Shown piece by piece: positions 13,364 through 24,394 of a stretch of 45,273 nt of DNA. The notes under the pieces are model-generated. The model was not told the origin of the DNA. It saw only the letters and a list, made by a program, of their open reading frames with translations, and made no database searches. This DNA is from Arsenophonus sp046530785 (GTDB lineage Bacteria > Pseudomonadota > Gammaproteobacteria > Enterobacterales > Enterobacteriaceae), in NCBI GenBank assembly GCA_046530785.1, contig JBHEQT010000041.1:1-45273 (forward strand), given 5' to 3'. Both the position numbers and the translations under genes were made by a program. How positions within the stretch are numbered: position 1 is the first letter of the stretch; each line of letters begins with the position of its first letter.

Positions 13364-14794
13364 TTGACGAAAATGATAGAAAATTTTAACAATATTCTCT
13401 GGAGTGGTATATTAATTTATTTTTTAGTTGGAGCAGGTATATACTTTACATTAGGAACTGGTTTTATTCAATTTCGACATTTCGGACATATGTTTACTAT
13501 ATTAAAAAATAGTAATAAATCAGATAATTCAGGAATTTCTTCTTTTCAAGCATTATGTACAACTCTAGCTGCTAGAGTTGGTAGCGGAAATCTTACAGGT
13601 GTTGCAATTGCATTGACTGCAGGAGGACCTGGTGCTATTTTTTGGATGTGGATTGTTGCTTTAATCGGTATGGCTACTTCTTTTGCTGAGAGCACATTAG
13701 CACAATTATATAAAACAAAAGATGATCAAGAAAATTATCGTGGTGGTCCTGCCTATTATATGGAGAATGGCCTTAATATGCATTGGATGGGGGTTCTTTT
13801 TTCTATATTTCTTATCATTACTTTTGGTTTAGTATTCAATTCTGTTCAAGCTAATTCAATTGCTCAGGCAACAGCAGCAGCTTTTGGTTTTAATAATTTT
13901 TATGTAGGAATTGTGCTTTCAATAATTTGCGGTATTATTATTTTTGGTGAACTACGTTTAATTGCTCGTGTATCAGAGTTCGTTGTTCCTATAATGGCAG
14001 TTGCTTATTTGATGTTAGCATTTTGGATAATGAGTACTAATATTGAACGGTTACCTGATGTTTTTTTACTAATCATTAAACATGCTTTTGGTTTTCAGGA
14101 AGCTATTAGCGGAGTGGTTGGTTATAGTGTTAGTCAAGCTATGACACAAGGAATACAACGCGGTCTATTTTCAAATGAAGCAGGAATGGGTTCAGCACCA
14201 AATGCTGCAGCGGCAGCTTCACCTTACCCACCACATCCTGCATCGCAAGGATATATACAAATGTTAGGTGTTTTTATGGACACTTTAGTAATTTGTAGTG
14301 CAACAGCAATTATTATTATTTTTTCTGGTGTATTAGATAATTCTAAAGTTCCTATTAGTGGAATTGAATTAACACAGAAAGCTTTCTCTTCAGTTGTTGG
14401 AGATTGGGGGGTAATTTTCATTGCAATAGCTATTTTTTTCTTTGCTTTTACTTCAATTATTGCAAATTATTCTTATGCAGAAAGTAATTTGGTATTTTTA
14501 GAAAATAAACATACTATTGGATTACATATTCTTAAATTTTCTACTTTGGGAATGGTTATTTTTGGATCAATGGCAGAAATGCCATTAGTTTGGAAATTAG
14601 CGGATATCTCGATGGGATTAATGGCGTTAACAAATTTAATTGCAATATTAATGCTATCAGGTGTCGTGTTTAAACTTACAAAAGATTACAATCAACAACG
14701 AAAAATGGGTAAATCACCTATATTTGATATAGATATTTATCCTGATCTAAAAAAACAGCTAAAAGCTGGTATTTGGGAAAAAAAGGTAATTTAA
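13364..14794 (+). CDS. alsT: Sodium:alanine/glycine-type symporter AlsT (AGCS family)
   Basis: This inner-membrane secondary transporter of the alanine/glycine:cation symporter family is predicted to import a small amino acid with Na+ (or H+). At 476 residues it equals the length I remember for E. coli AlsT (YaaJ) and aligns throughout. Family motifs are AARVGSGN at residues 69-76, RGGPAYYM near 126-133 and SNEAGMGSAPN at 270-280. About ten hydrophobic segments are visible. The start is TTG at 13364: TAGGAG (13351-13356) lies seven bases before it, whereas the ATG at 13373 would be 16 bases away. No neighbour is left; the thr operon and talB, near it in E. coli, are not visible here. The exact substrate (alanine, glycine or glutamine) cannot be read from the sequence. 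Confidence 0.93.
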   Translation: MTKMIENFNNILWSGILIYFLVGAGIYFTLGTGFIQFRHFGHMFTILKNSNKSDNSGISSFQALCTTLAARVGSGNLTGVAIALTAGGPGAIFWMWIVALIGMATSFAESTLAQLYKTKDDQENYRGGPAYYMENGLNMHWMGVLFSIFLIITFGLVFNSVQANSIAQATAAAFGFNNFYVGIVLSIICGIIIFGELRLIARVSEFVVPIMAVAYLMLAFWIMSTNIERLPDVFLLIIKHAFGFQEAISGVVGYSVSQAMTQGIQRGLFSNEAGMGSAPNAAAAASPYPPHPASQGYIQMLGVFMDTLVICSATAIIIIFSGVLDNSKVPISGIELTQKAFSSVVGDWGVIFIAIAIFFFAFTSIIANYSYAESNLVFLENKHTIGLHILKFSTLGMVIFGSMAEMPLVWKLADISMGLMALTNLIAILMLSGVVFKLTKDYNQQRKMGKSPIFDIDIYPDLKKQLKAGIWEKKVI

Positions 14795-14841
14795 AATGAT
14801 AAAATAAAAAATGATTAATCAGGTTACCTATATAAAGAGAT

Positions 14842-14863
14842 AATCATTTTATAAATGATTTTT
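14842..14863 (+). terminator. Possible terminator of alsT
   Basis: Hairpin AATCATTT-TAT-AAATGATT (14842-14860) followed by a short T-run, about 50 bases after the alsT stop. The stem has only two G-C pairs, so it would be weak. The position supports it more than the strength does. Confidence 0.35.
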
Positions 14864-14899
14864 ATATCCATAATAATTATATAAAATAAAAAATGTTTC

Positions 14900-14936
14900 T
14901 AATATATTATTTAAATAAATATTAAATAATATATTA
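14900..14936. repeat. Perfect inverted repeat, 15-bp arms, 7-nt loop
   Basis: The arms at 14900-14914 and 14922-14936 are exact reverse complements around ATAAATA. It lies about 105 bases downstream of the alsT stop and consists only of A and T. It could act as a transcript-end structure, but there is no T-run. Confidence 0.8.
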
Positions 14937-15415
14937 TATTGAAATATTTAATTTTTACTGAATATCAAATTCAATATCAAGAAATAATTCATAAAAATAT
15001 AACAAACATAAGATCTATTTTTATCTACTAATAATTAATATTATGTATTCCATATTTACTGATAAATCATATGATCAAAAATAGAAGGTCATTATAAATA
15101 TTTGGAAAAAAGATCTAAGTTCAAATAATCAAAAAATTAATTATTTTATAATTTTTTAAAAATTATTATTTATGTAAAACATAGTTTTATATTTTATGGA
15201 TATATTTCACTAAAGTTGTTGTAATTCTTCTTTAAAAGAACGTGATGATTATAAGGATTATAGGATCTATAATATTACTTCTATCATAAATTTATTATCC
15301 TTGAAAAGGAGATAAATATCTTACTTCTATTTTTACAAATATTAACAATTAATTTATTCTTAAACAAGAATACTACTCTTTTAGTTCTTATATAAGTATA
15401 TAAACTTACACTTTT

Positions 15416-15447
15416 AAATTATAAAATTTTTTTAAATTTTATAATTT
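15416..15447. repeat. Perfect inverted repeat, 14-bp arms, TTTT loop
   Basis: The arms at 15416-15429 and 15434-15447 pair exactly around four T. Gene-free DNA. Confidence 0.8.
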
Positions 15448-17546
15448 TGATAACTTGGATTTTATAAGTATGAATTTATCAAAATAAATGCATAAAAGAA
15501 AATCGTTAGATGTAATTTTTATTACGGAAGAGTTATTATTTAATTACTTTCTATTATTGTAAATAAAAATCATTAAATATAATTTTTTCTAATGTCTATT
15601 GAATGATTATCTATCTCAATTTATTATTGAGATATATAAAAATATTAGAATATAATTCTCCTCTTTAGAGGGAAGAAAGAAGAAATAAATAAAAATTATT
15701 AAAGTAGAAATAAATAAAATAATGATTCTTAACTGATTTAAGTAATAATGATAAATATAATATGTATATATTTCTTTTATTTTTTATAAATTAATATATT
15801 AATATATTAAGGTAAAATTAACTAATTTGATTTATCATTAAATAGTATTTTACTAGAAAATATATAAATTATTTTTACTTAAAAGTAAATTTAAAAAACA
15901 TCCTACCCCACCTTTTATCAAAATATGTAATACACTATTTAATGTTCTATATTTAGCATTAAGCATTAATTTATAATTCGTCAATATACACCTCTTACCT
16001 GAAAATTAGATGAAACCTATTATAAAAGAGATATTAATCTACTACCATTAGTATAATAATAAAATAGAGATCAAAAATAATAATCATCTCCTTGATTATT
16101 ATTGCATGAAAATATATCTTCTAAAAAGTAAATGTAAAATTGTAGAGAAAATATTGTTTAAAGCTAGCGTGGGAGAAACTAACACTAAAAGTAGATAGAC
16201 ATCTTACTAACTGTAATTTTGAATATATTAGTTTTATCCATTTTAGATAAACTTTAATTCTTTTAAGAAAATCTGATTGTTCTTGAACAATATATTCTTT
16301 TATTTATAAAATAAACATGTTTCTACCGTTTTAGATAAAAAGATGAGGTTGATATTTTCTCTTTTTAACTCTATATATATAAAGATAAAAGTTAAATTCA
16401 GGGACCTCCCACCTTATTCAAAAGACCTAAAGATTAATTTTTTCATGATTTTTAAATGGATATTTGTGAGTAACTAAAAAGATTAGTGAGAATTTTATTC
16501 TTTTTAAAATAAATTGTTTGAAAATTATCTATTATTAAAGTAGAAATTATTTTTTTAAAAAATTAGGAAATATTTAAAATTTAGTATTTGTCAGATATGA
16601 ATGAGTATATATCTCCGTAATTATTGTCTTGATGGTAATCAATTTTATAGATATATTCTTTAAGTATCTCTAAAAATAATATTTTATAAAAAGAATATAT
16701 TTGGAAAATATTAGTTAATATAGGTCTCCAATATCTTAAATATATTTAATAAAATATATTATGATCGATAAACGCAAATATCTTAGAAAATATTAAGTTA
16801 AGAAAAAATAATCAGAAAATATACTATCATATTAAAAGAATGGATCTCAATATTATTAAATATTACATTTTTCTAATCAAAATCATTCTCTTTATATTAA
16901 AAATTCTCTAATATTTATAAATATGAAATATTTCTAAAATATCTGATTTTACTGAATTATAGGAAAAAAGTTCACCAATATTTTTTAACCAATCTATTTT
17001 ACATAAAATCCTTCATTTACTTTGTTCTTAACAGAAAGATTTTTTTTAAAAAAGTTATATTGATTAAATGATGTTTTTTTCAAAAAAAAGAAACATTTCC
17101 TTTTCTTGCAAAGGAACCATAAAATTTCATATAAAATAAAAATATAAAAATTTATATAGAATTTTATGAAATTATTTTTATAAATCAAAATAGAAAGAAA
17201 AATTCTTTTTTATATTTTTAATAAATATATAAATTTTAAATAAATTAATTTTATTAATTATTAAGTTAAGAAAAATAATTCTGACAGGATATTGAAAAAT
17301 ATTTCATTGTAATCAATATAACTTAGTTATAAAGATAATAATCCTTTTTTAAATTTAATTATAAATAATAAATTATTTTATTGTAATGTACTTTATAATA
17401 ATTGGAAATCTAATTAAACTTAAACATAAAAAACGAGTAAATATAAATTACAGTAAGGTTTTAGTAAAATTAAAAGTTCATAGTAATATAGAATTAATTT
17501 ATATAGTCATATTAAATCGATTAATTCAAATAGAGAATTTGTTATA

Positions 17547-19376
17547 GTGACGGAAACATTTGAACCAAAAGTATTTTTGCAAACTGTAACCAATAAACCA
17601 GGTGTATATCGCATGTATAATACATCTGGAAAAATTATTTACGTCGGTAAAGCAAAAAATTTAAAAAAACGTTTAACTAGTTATTTTAGAAAAAAAATAA
17701 CAAACCGTAAAACAGAGCAACTTGTCGAAAAAATTTCTCAAATTGATATTACCGTAACAGATACAGAAATAGAGGCTTTATTACTTGAAAATAACTATAT
17801 TAAGCTTTATCAGCCTCGTTATAATGTTTTATTAAAAGACGATAAATCCTACCCTTATATTTTTTTGAGCGAAGAAAAACATCCACGATTATCTATGCAT
17901 CGTGGTACTATGAAGGCAAAAGGAGAATATTTTGGCCCTTTTCCAAGTGTTCACACTGTTAAAGAAACACTATTTTTATTACAAAAATTGTTTCCATTGC
18001 GTCAATGTGAAGATAGTGTTTATCGTAACCGTTATAGGGTATGTCTTCAATATCAAATTAATCGTTGTCTTGGTCCCTGTATTAATGGATTAATTACTGA
18101 TGAATTATATCATCAACAAGTAGAATATGTTCGTTTATTTTTATTAGGTAAAGACCAACAAGTTATTAATAAGTTAATCCAAGATATGGAGAAAGCTAGT
18201 CAAACTCTTAAATTTGAGAATGCGGCACGTTATCGAGATCAAATACGATCGATTAGATCTGTGGCAAAGAAACAATTTGTTACTGACAATACACAAGATT
18301 TAGATGTAATTAGTGTTGCTTATCAATTAGGAATTGCATGTGTTCAAGTTCTTTTTATTCGACAAGGAAAAATATTCGGTAGTCGTAATTATTATCCAAA
18401 GATTCCAGAAAACACACAATTAACTGAAATCGTGCAAACATTTTTAGGGCAATTTTATCTTCATAGTAATGAAATTCGCTCTTTACCAAAAAAGATAATA
18501 TTAGATTTTATTTTACTGAAAAAAAATTTATTTGTTAATTTTTTAACTAAAATATCAGGACGGAAAATTAATATTCAATTAAAACCACGAGGAATAAAAA
18601 ATAAGTTTTTAAAACTGGCTCGCACTAATGCAAATACATCATTGGCAATAAAACTTTCACAACAATCTACTATTTATCAAAGAATAGAAGCATTAGCTGA
18701 CCTAATAGGAGTAGAAAAAATTTATAGAATAGAATGTTTTGATATTAGTCATACCTCTGGACAACAAATCGTAGCATCTTGTGTTGTTTTTAATAGTAAT
18801 GGGCCATTACGTTCTGAATATCGTCATTATAATATAACTGATATTACTCCTGGTGATGATTATGCTGCTATATATCAAGTTTTGATTAGACATTATAATA
18901 AACATTTAGATGAAAGTAAAGTTCCGGATGTTATTTTTATTGATGGTGGTAAAGGACAATTGAATCAAGCAATTTGTGTATTTCATACATTAAATGTTAA
19001 CTGGGATATTACTAAACCAAAATTAATAGGAGTAGCTAAAGGACATGATAGAAAAGAAGGATTAGAAACATTATTTTTAAAAGATCATAGTAAAGGTATT
19101 TCGTTGCCTCCTGATTCATCTGCGCTACACTTAATACAAAACATTCGCAATGAATCACATAATTATGCGATTACCAAACATCGTCATCGTAGGGAGAAAA
19201 TTACAAATACAAGTATTTTAGAATCTATTAAAGGTATAGGTCCTAAACGTCGTCAGATATTACTTAAATATATGGGAGGTTTACAAGCTTTGCGTAATGC
19301 AAGTATTAATGAAATCGCAAAATTACCAACGATTTCATATGCACTATCAGAAAAAATTTATAATGCTTTAAAGTAA
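17547..19376 (+). CDS. uvrC: Excinuclease ABC subunit C (UvrC)
   Basis: UvrC makes both incisions, 3' and 5' of a lesion, in nucleotide excision repair after UvrA and UvrB have loaded. At 609 residues it matches E. coli UvrC (610). The N-terminal GIY-YIG nuclease is at residues 19-90 (GVYRMY, IYVGKAKNLKKRL with R42; E81). Cysteines C154, C166, C174 and C178 sit at the positions reported as Fe-S ligands in E. coli. The UVR (UvrB-binding) domain is about 204-239. The C-terminal RNase H-like nuclease keeps D399, D438, D466 and H538. Tandem helix-hairpin-helix motifs end the protein (about 557-609). The start is GTG at 17547, aligned with the E. coli N-terminus; its Shine-Dalgarno (AGAGAA, 17532-17537) is weak. 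It is followed after 55 bases by pgsA, as in E. coli, so co-transcription is likely. uvrY, its usual upstream partner, is gone. Confidence 0.97.
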   Translation: MTETFEPKVFLQTVTNKPGVYRMYNTSGKIIYVGKAKNLKKRLTSYFRKKITNRKTEQLVEKISQIDITVTDTEIEALLLENNYIKLYQPRYNVLLKDDKSYPYIFLSEEKHPRLSMHRGTMKAKGEYFGPFPSVHTVKETLFLLQKLFPLRQCEDSVYRNRYRVCLQYQINRCLGPCINGLITDELYHQQVEYVRLFLLGKDQQVINKLIQDMEKASQTLKFENAARYRDQIRSIRSVAKKQFVTDNTQDLDVISVAYQLGIACVQVLFIRQGKIFGSRNYYPKIPENTQLTEIVQTFLGQFYLHSNEIRSLPKKIILDFILLKKNLFVNFLTKISGRKINIQLKPRGIKNKFLKLARTNANTSLAIKLSQQSTIYQRIEALADLIGVEKIYRIECFDISHTSGQQIVASCVVFNSNGPLRSEYRHYNITDITPGDDYAAIYQVLIRHYNKHLDESKVPDVIFIDGGKGQLNQAICVFHTLNVNWDITKPKLIGVAKGHDRKEGLETLFLKDHSKGISLPPDSSALHLIQNIRNESHNYAITKHRHRREKITNTSILESIKGIGPKRRQILLKYMGGLQALRNASINEIAKLPTISYALSEKIYNALK

Positions 19377-19431
19377 TAAATGCACTTGAGATTGTATATA
19401 ATTTATTTTATCTAGATAATCATAGAGCATG

Positions 19432-19980
19432 ATGCAATTAAATATCCCAATTTGGTTAACACTTTTTCGTATCATATTGATTCCGTTTTTTGTGTTATTT
19501 TTCTATTTTCCTTTTCATTGGGCTCCTTTTGTTTGTTCATTTCTTTTTGTTATTTCTGCATTAACTGATTGGTTTGATGGTTTTCTTGCTAGACTTTGGC
19601 AAAAAACAACTAAATTTGGTGCATTTTTAGATCCAGTTGCTGATAAGATCATGGTAATAACAGCATTAGTATTGGTAACTGAATATTATCATTCCTGGTT
19701 TATTACATTACCGACAGTAATTATGATTGCACGTGAAATTATTATTTCATCATTAAGGGGATGGATGGCTGAAATTGGAAAAGGTAGTTGTATGGCTGTT
19801 TCTTGGATTGGAAAATTTAAAACAACAGTTCAAATGATTTCATTAGTTGGATTACTGTGGCATCCTAATATTCAAATTGAAGTAATTACTATTATATTGC
19901 TTTATTTTTCAACTATTTTAACATTTTTCTCTATATACAAATATTTATTTGTAGCCTGGAAGGATTTAAATAAAGCTTAA
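19432..19980 (+). CDS. pgsA: CDP-diacylglycerol-glycerol-3-phosphate 3-phosphatidyltransferase PgsA
   Basis: PgsA makes phosphatidylglycerol phosphate from CDP-diacylglycerol and glycerol-3-phosphate in the inner membrane, the committed step to phosphatidylglycerol and cardiolipin. The CDP-alcohol phosphotransferase signature D-G-x2-A-R-x8-G-x3-D-x3-D is intact (DGFLAR at about 49-54, then G63, D67, D71). About four to five membrane segments follow. Two ATGs lie in tandem (19429 and 19432). I chose 19432 because E. coli PgsA begins MQFNIP and this frame reads MQLNIP; the other start adds one Met. The product is 182 residues, the E. coli length. Odd point: SLRGWMAEIGKGS replaces the enterobacterial form REWMAELGKRS that I remember, so two charged residues have become Gly. 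It follows uvrC and precedes the tRNA cluster, as in E. coli. Confidence 0.96.
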   Translation: MQLNIPIWLTLFRIILIPFFVLFFYFPFHWAPFVCSFLFVISALTDWFDGFLARLWQKTTKFGAFLDPVADKIMVITALVLVTEYYHSWFITLPTVIMIAREIIISSLRGWMAEIGKGSCMAVSWIGKFKTTVQMISLVGLLWHPNIQIEVITIILLYFSTILTFFSIYKYLFVAWKDLNKA

Positions 19981-20028
19981 TTAAAATAATTAAAACATTA
20001 ACAAGAAACAGATTTAATAAATATACTA

Positions 20029-20057
20029 TTGACTCAATAGAGGAAACAAGTAAAATG
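20029..20057 (+). promoter_or_regulatory. Sigma-70-type promoter of the tRNA cluster
   Basis: TTGACT (20029-20034) and TAAAAT (20052-20057) are separated by 17 bases, each one mismatch from consensus. Transcription would begin near 20064, giving a leader of about 58 bases before tRNA-Gly. Promoter-like matches are common in A+T-rich DNA, but this one has exact spacing and lies in the 141-base gap between pgsA and the tRNAs. Confidence 0.55.
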
Positions 20058-20121
20058 CAAAAAATAAAGCTTCTAAACGATACTAGATTTAATATAAATT
20101 TACTTAAACATAATAAAAAAT

Positions 20122-20197
<76 letters not shown>

Positions 20198-20230
20198 ATA
20201 ATTAGCCAAAACAAGTTAATATTAAGTAGT

Positions 20231-20302
20231 GGCGCGTTGACAGAGTGGTGATGTAGCGGATTGCAAATCCGCCGTATCCCGGTTCGATTCCGGGACGCGC
20301 CT
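20231..20302 (+). tRNA. cysT: tRNA-Cys (anticodon GCA)
   Basis: The acceptor arm GGCGCGT pairs with ACGCGCC. The anticodon loop TTGCAAA gives GCA at 20263-20265, and the T-arm is CCCGG-TTCGATT-CCGGG. The discriminator T at 20302 is followed by TAAAA, so the CCA end is not encoded and must be added by tRNA nucleotidyltransferase. Confidence 0.97.
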
Positions 20303-20312
20303 TAAAAATTTA

Positions 20313-20397
20313 GCCCAGGTGGTGAAATTGGTATACACAAGGGACTTAAAATCCCTCGGATTTAAATACCATGCGGGTTCAAGTCCCGCCCTGGGCA
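20313..20397 (+). tRNA. leuZ: tRNA-Leu (anticodon UAA)
   Basis: The acceptor arm GCCCAGG pairs with CCTGGGC. The anticodon loop CTTAAAA gives TAA at 20347-20349. A long variable arm and T-arm GCGGG-TTCAAGT-CCCGC are present. It reads TTA codons, the leucine codon favoured in this genome. After the discriminator A (20397) the gene reads CTA instead of CCA, so the encoded CCA has been lost. Confidence 0.96.
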
Positions 20398-21632
20398 CTA
20401 AAATTTCTTATTAATAGTTAATCAGAAAAATTAGATATTGCTAATAATTTAACTTTAAATTTTTTAAATAATATTTTTATAATTTTGTCTTTTTATTACA
20501 AAAAATTCTCTTTAATTTTTTTATCTTAATTTTATGGATTAATGTAGATTATTACAGTCTGATATATTAATTATTTTTCATATAAATTTTCAGTTTTAGA
20601 AGAAATTTAGTATTAAAGTATTAAATAACACATTTAATCTAACTTTCTAGGAATTTTTTGGTTCTTTATTTATCTTTATCCGTCAAATATCAAAAGAATT
20701 TTCCTATATTGAATATTGAAGAGCAATTACTTCTTACATGCAAGACTCTTTTTATTCTTTTTAAAGTTTAATTTTTAAATTTTAAAGATGATTTTCTTTA
20801 TTATAAAATAGAATCACTATTCTTTTATTTTTGAAATATTTGTTTGATTTTAGTAAATTAATATTTTTTCTTAAAATAATTTTTTAATGAAAATATCCAT
20901 AATTTTGAACGAAAAAATAACCTAACTCCACTTTATTCTGAACTTATTATAGTATAAGTTATATTTTGTGAATAGAATTATATGCAGAGAATGAGGGGTG
21001 ACCTATAATTGTATTGTACAACTTTTAATTGATAAATATCTTTATATATAATTACTTTCAAAAATTTACATTTTAAGAATATTTAAGATTATTTTAAAGT
21101 TTTTATCCTAATTTAATATTTTAAAAGATGAATCATAAAAATAAAATTTAAATAGTTTATATATATTTCCTCTATTGTGAAATTATTTCTCTTTTAAAAT
21201 TGATTAATATCGTTTAGAAAGTAATTTCTTTTTTTTCATCATAATTTTATTATATGACTAAAAATTATTTGATAATCGCTTTATAAAGAATCAATTTTTA
21301 AATTACTTCTATTATATTTAGAAAAACCTTATTTTTTTACTTTCTTTTTTTTACTTTTATCTCTTAAATATTATAGAGTTTCGGCAATAAAATTGGATTT
21401 TTTATTGTAATAAAAAAATTATAATATTAATTAGAAAAAGAATTTCTTTTTTAGAATATATTCTTTTTATTTCTTCTTAACTTAATATTTATTATATACT
21501 TTAGCGGTTATATGCATATAGATAATTATACCAATAATACTCAAATTATAAAAAACTATAAAAATATAAGTTTAATGATTCTTATTGAAGATATAAGAAA
21601 ATATGAACTTATATAACTAATATTTAATAGCC

Positions 21633-21654
21633 AACATAATATATATATTATGTT
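21633..21654 (+). repeat. Perfect 22-bp palindrome followed by a T-run
   Basis: The 11-bp arms AACATAATATA and TATATTATGTT have no spacer and are followed by four more T (to 21658). It has the form of a weak + strand terminator but there is no gene upstream; it may be the end of a lost gene. Confidence 0.6.
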
Positions 21655-23953
21655 TTTTCAAAAAAAACTTTCCATCGACTCTTTAAGTATATCTTATGTA
21701 ATTGACATTATTTACGATAATCACTGGAAATTCTTGTAAGAAATGAACTCTGTGTTTTAAATTCATCGTTTTATAATTTTTCTTGATCAAGAATCACATA
21801 TCTCCTAGGATGCGATAGAGTAGTATCTAATTACCTTCTTTAAAAAATTTTTCATTAATTATTTTTTATTACTTAATATTCTTCAAGAATTATCGAAAGA
21901 TGAACTATAGGGAGATCCTAATTAAACTTTTAAGATCGATAAATCTTTGAATGATCCAATTTTAATTTTCATATTTTCTTCTCTATATTATGAATTAGTG
22001 ACTTTAAAAAAATCAAATTTTGAGTAAAAACCAGGATTTTTTAAAAGTTAATTAAGATTTATATGAATAAAGTTGAAAGTAATTTATTCCTAATTATAGT
22101 AAAATAAGACATGCATCTAATTATTAGTTCTAAATACCAACTACTTTTTATTAACACACTAATACAGTCCCAGTCCATATAAATCCTTACGTTCATTTTT
22201 TAAAATATATAAATTCTATTAAAACAATCAAGGATTAAAGAAGAGAATCTCTGTTACTTATAACTACTATATTGAAAAGATAATATACTGTTTCTATGAA
22301 AAATTTTCCTCTATTTTGTATAATATAATTATATTTAGATAAATGATTTTATCGTATATATTTCATATAAAGGATAAATATTTACATATTTTAAATAACA
22401 TTATTAATCTTTAATTAATTAAATAAAATATCTAATGATGAGCTCTCGATATATTACTTAATTATCATAAATAAGTTATTTTAATTAAACAATATAATAG
22501 ATAAGCTCCGACTCAATTTGATTTGATTATTAAAAATATTTAAATGACCCAGAAGAGTTTTCTATTAAGATAAAATCTTTTGTAATTTTTTAATAAAAAG
22601 AATTTTTAAAATAAATCAATTCATAATATAGGTTTCTATAACTATGAACTAAAATAAAACATCCATATTAATTCTTTAATTATTCATAATTTTAACATTT
22701 CAATTTTTTACTCATTACAAACAAAAAGAATGAATAAAAAACAAAAGAAGGTAGGGGGGAGGGAGAGAACTGAGAAGTTATGAACAAAATAATTTACTAG
22801 TTGATTTTGGTAACAGATTTAGACATTAAAAAAAATTTTTATCCTTAATTAATAATAATTTATTCGTATTATATTTCTCTAAGAGAGAATTTAAAGAATC
22901 AGAAAAACATATGAATTTTTTCAATTAGGAAATTATTAAAGATATAGAATATATAAATTTAGTTAGAAAAGGATTCTAATAAAAAATATTATTAATTGTA
23001 AAAACAACTAAATTTCTAACATTCAAAAATTAAATTTATATAAATATAATTTTTTCTTGAAAAAATTGGGTATATCGTAAAAGTACGGTAAGAAATAAAA
23101 ATTTGAATGAGATAATTAAAATCTAATCCCCTATTGGTATAAAATATAGATATTCTTAATTATATCTTTAACTGTACCTAAATACAATAACTATTTCTTA
23201 ATTACCTTTAAAATCATATGAAAAGTTCTACGGAAAGCTGGCATGAATGAATTTTCGTTAAATTCCTTTACATTTTCTCTAAAATAACTTCTACTATTTT
23301 GCAAATGACTAATTTTAGACATACTCTTTTATTATAAACATAATTTTATAGATGATAAAAAAGACTTTTTTATTTATAAAATATTTTAATCACATTCCTT
23401 TAATTAATTACATGAATAAATCTTTTTAATGTTTTCTTTTTGATTTATGTAATGTGAAAAATAAATTCATTGTTTATCTTTTTAGGTATAATTTTATTAT
23501 GACTGGTTTCTCGATTAATCTTCTGTAAGAAAATTTTGAATTTTCTTTATTTTTTTAATAAATTTATATAATACTATTTATAATAAACTATGAATCCTTC
23601 CTTCCTTAATAAGAAACGGTATATAATTTTAATATTAATATTTTATTTTATATCTTAATTATTTTAATAGTAATAAGTTTTTCAAAAGTAAATCAGCATT
23701 AATAGGAAAATTTAAAACTAATTCAGTTTAATTTTTAACATTTCTTCTATTCACTCCTTAAGTAAAGTACTGTAAAATATTTCTCTTTATGCTTCTCTAA
23801 TAATTTGATTATGGACGTTTAAGGTAATATTATAATTTATATTATGGAATTCAATACATCATATAAAATAAAATTTTTATACAATTTTTGACATATTTTC
23901 AATAATTTATAAATATAGATTTTTAATTTCTCTAATTAATAACTATAGGAAAT

Positions 23954-23975
23954 ACTATTCATATGTATGAATAGT
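23954..23975 (+). terminator. Orphan terminator-like hairpin
   Basis: ACTATTCATA-TG-TATGAATAGT (10-bp arms, 2-base loop) is followed by TTCTTC and then nine T. This is a plausible intrinsic terminator for + strand transcription, yet there is no readable gene upstream. I infer that it could mark the 3' end of an eroded gene. Confidence 0.3.
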
Positions 23976-24261
23976 TCTTCTTTTTTTTTAATTTCAACAT
24001 TATAAATTAAAATCTTTAAAGATAAAATAAAACTGAGATGATCTTTATCAAAATTGATACAATTTTATTATAACTAAAATTGTCCACAGTAATTGAAGAA
24101 AATATTCTATACTACATCTCTCAAATGTTTTATTAAACTGATATAGTTTTCTGGATGAATATACTTGTTTTCCATATATTTTTAACCAAAATCACATAAT
24201 CAATTCTTATTTAATTCTTAAATAGAATTTTATTCATAAAATACCTATAAATAATATATCT

Positions 24262-24294
24262 AAATCAAGATTATATCTTGATTTTAAAATCAAG
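24262..24294. repeat. Three alternating copies of one arm forming two exclusive hairpins
   Basis: AAATCAAGAT (24262-24271), ATCTTGATTT (24275-24284) and AAAATCAAG (24286-24294) allow either a 10-bp hairpin with a TAT loop or an 18-bp palindrome (24277-24294). The middle copy is shared, so only one can form at a time. Confidence 0.75.
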
Positions 24295-24376
24295 TAATGA
24301 AATATAATCTTCTCTTTCTACAAACCTAAATTCTAATTTTATTAATTTTAATAATTTACGAATAGGAGAATTTATA

Positions 24377-24394
24377 GTGATGTGTTTAATCTAA
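24377..24394 (+). other. Shine-Dalgarno and start leading a five-codon frame
   Basis: TAGGAG (24363-24368) lies eight bases before GTG 24377, which is directly followed by ATG. The frame reads MMCLI and stops at TAA 24392-24394. A small hairpin (ATCTAA-AATA-TTAGAT, 24389-24404) covers the stop and is followed by GTCTTTT. It is most simply the remnant of a gene start broken by frameshift. Confidence 0.15.

Larger units (their letters stand above)
14795..17546. other. Gene-free region between alsT and uvrC
   Basis: About 2.75 kb have no recognisable gene. In E. coli uvrY precedes uvrC directly; no trace of it is readable here. The stretch contains the alsT-proximal hairpins (14842-14863 and 14900-14936), repeats at 15416-15447, 15612-15634 and 16076-16103, and two C-rich spots about 500 bases apart (near 15903 and 16402) that share CCCACCTT followed by a similar T/A-rich tail. 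A 64-codon reverse frame at 16994-17188 is low-complexity K/F/N/I and is most likely chance. Confidence 0.7.

Noticed and set aside
14224..14421. 65-codon reverse frame within alsT
   Set aside because: Antisense shadow of alsT; no independent support.
16994..17188. 64-codon reverse frame upstream of uvrC
   Set aside because: Mostly K, F, N and I from poly-A/T runs; no Shine-Dalgarno, no motif.
24082..24092. TTGTCCACA, one mismatch from a DnaA box
   Set aside because: Isolated single match, no cluster, no origin-linked genes nearby.
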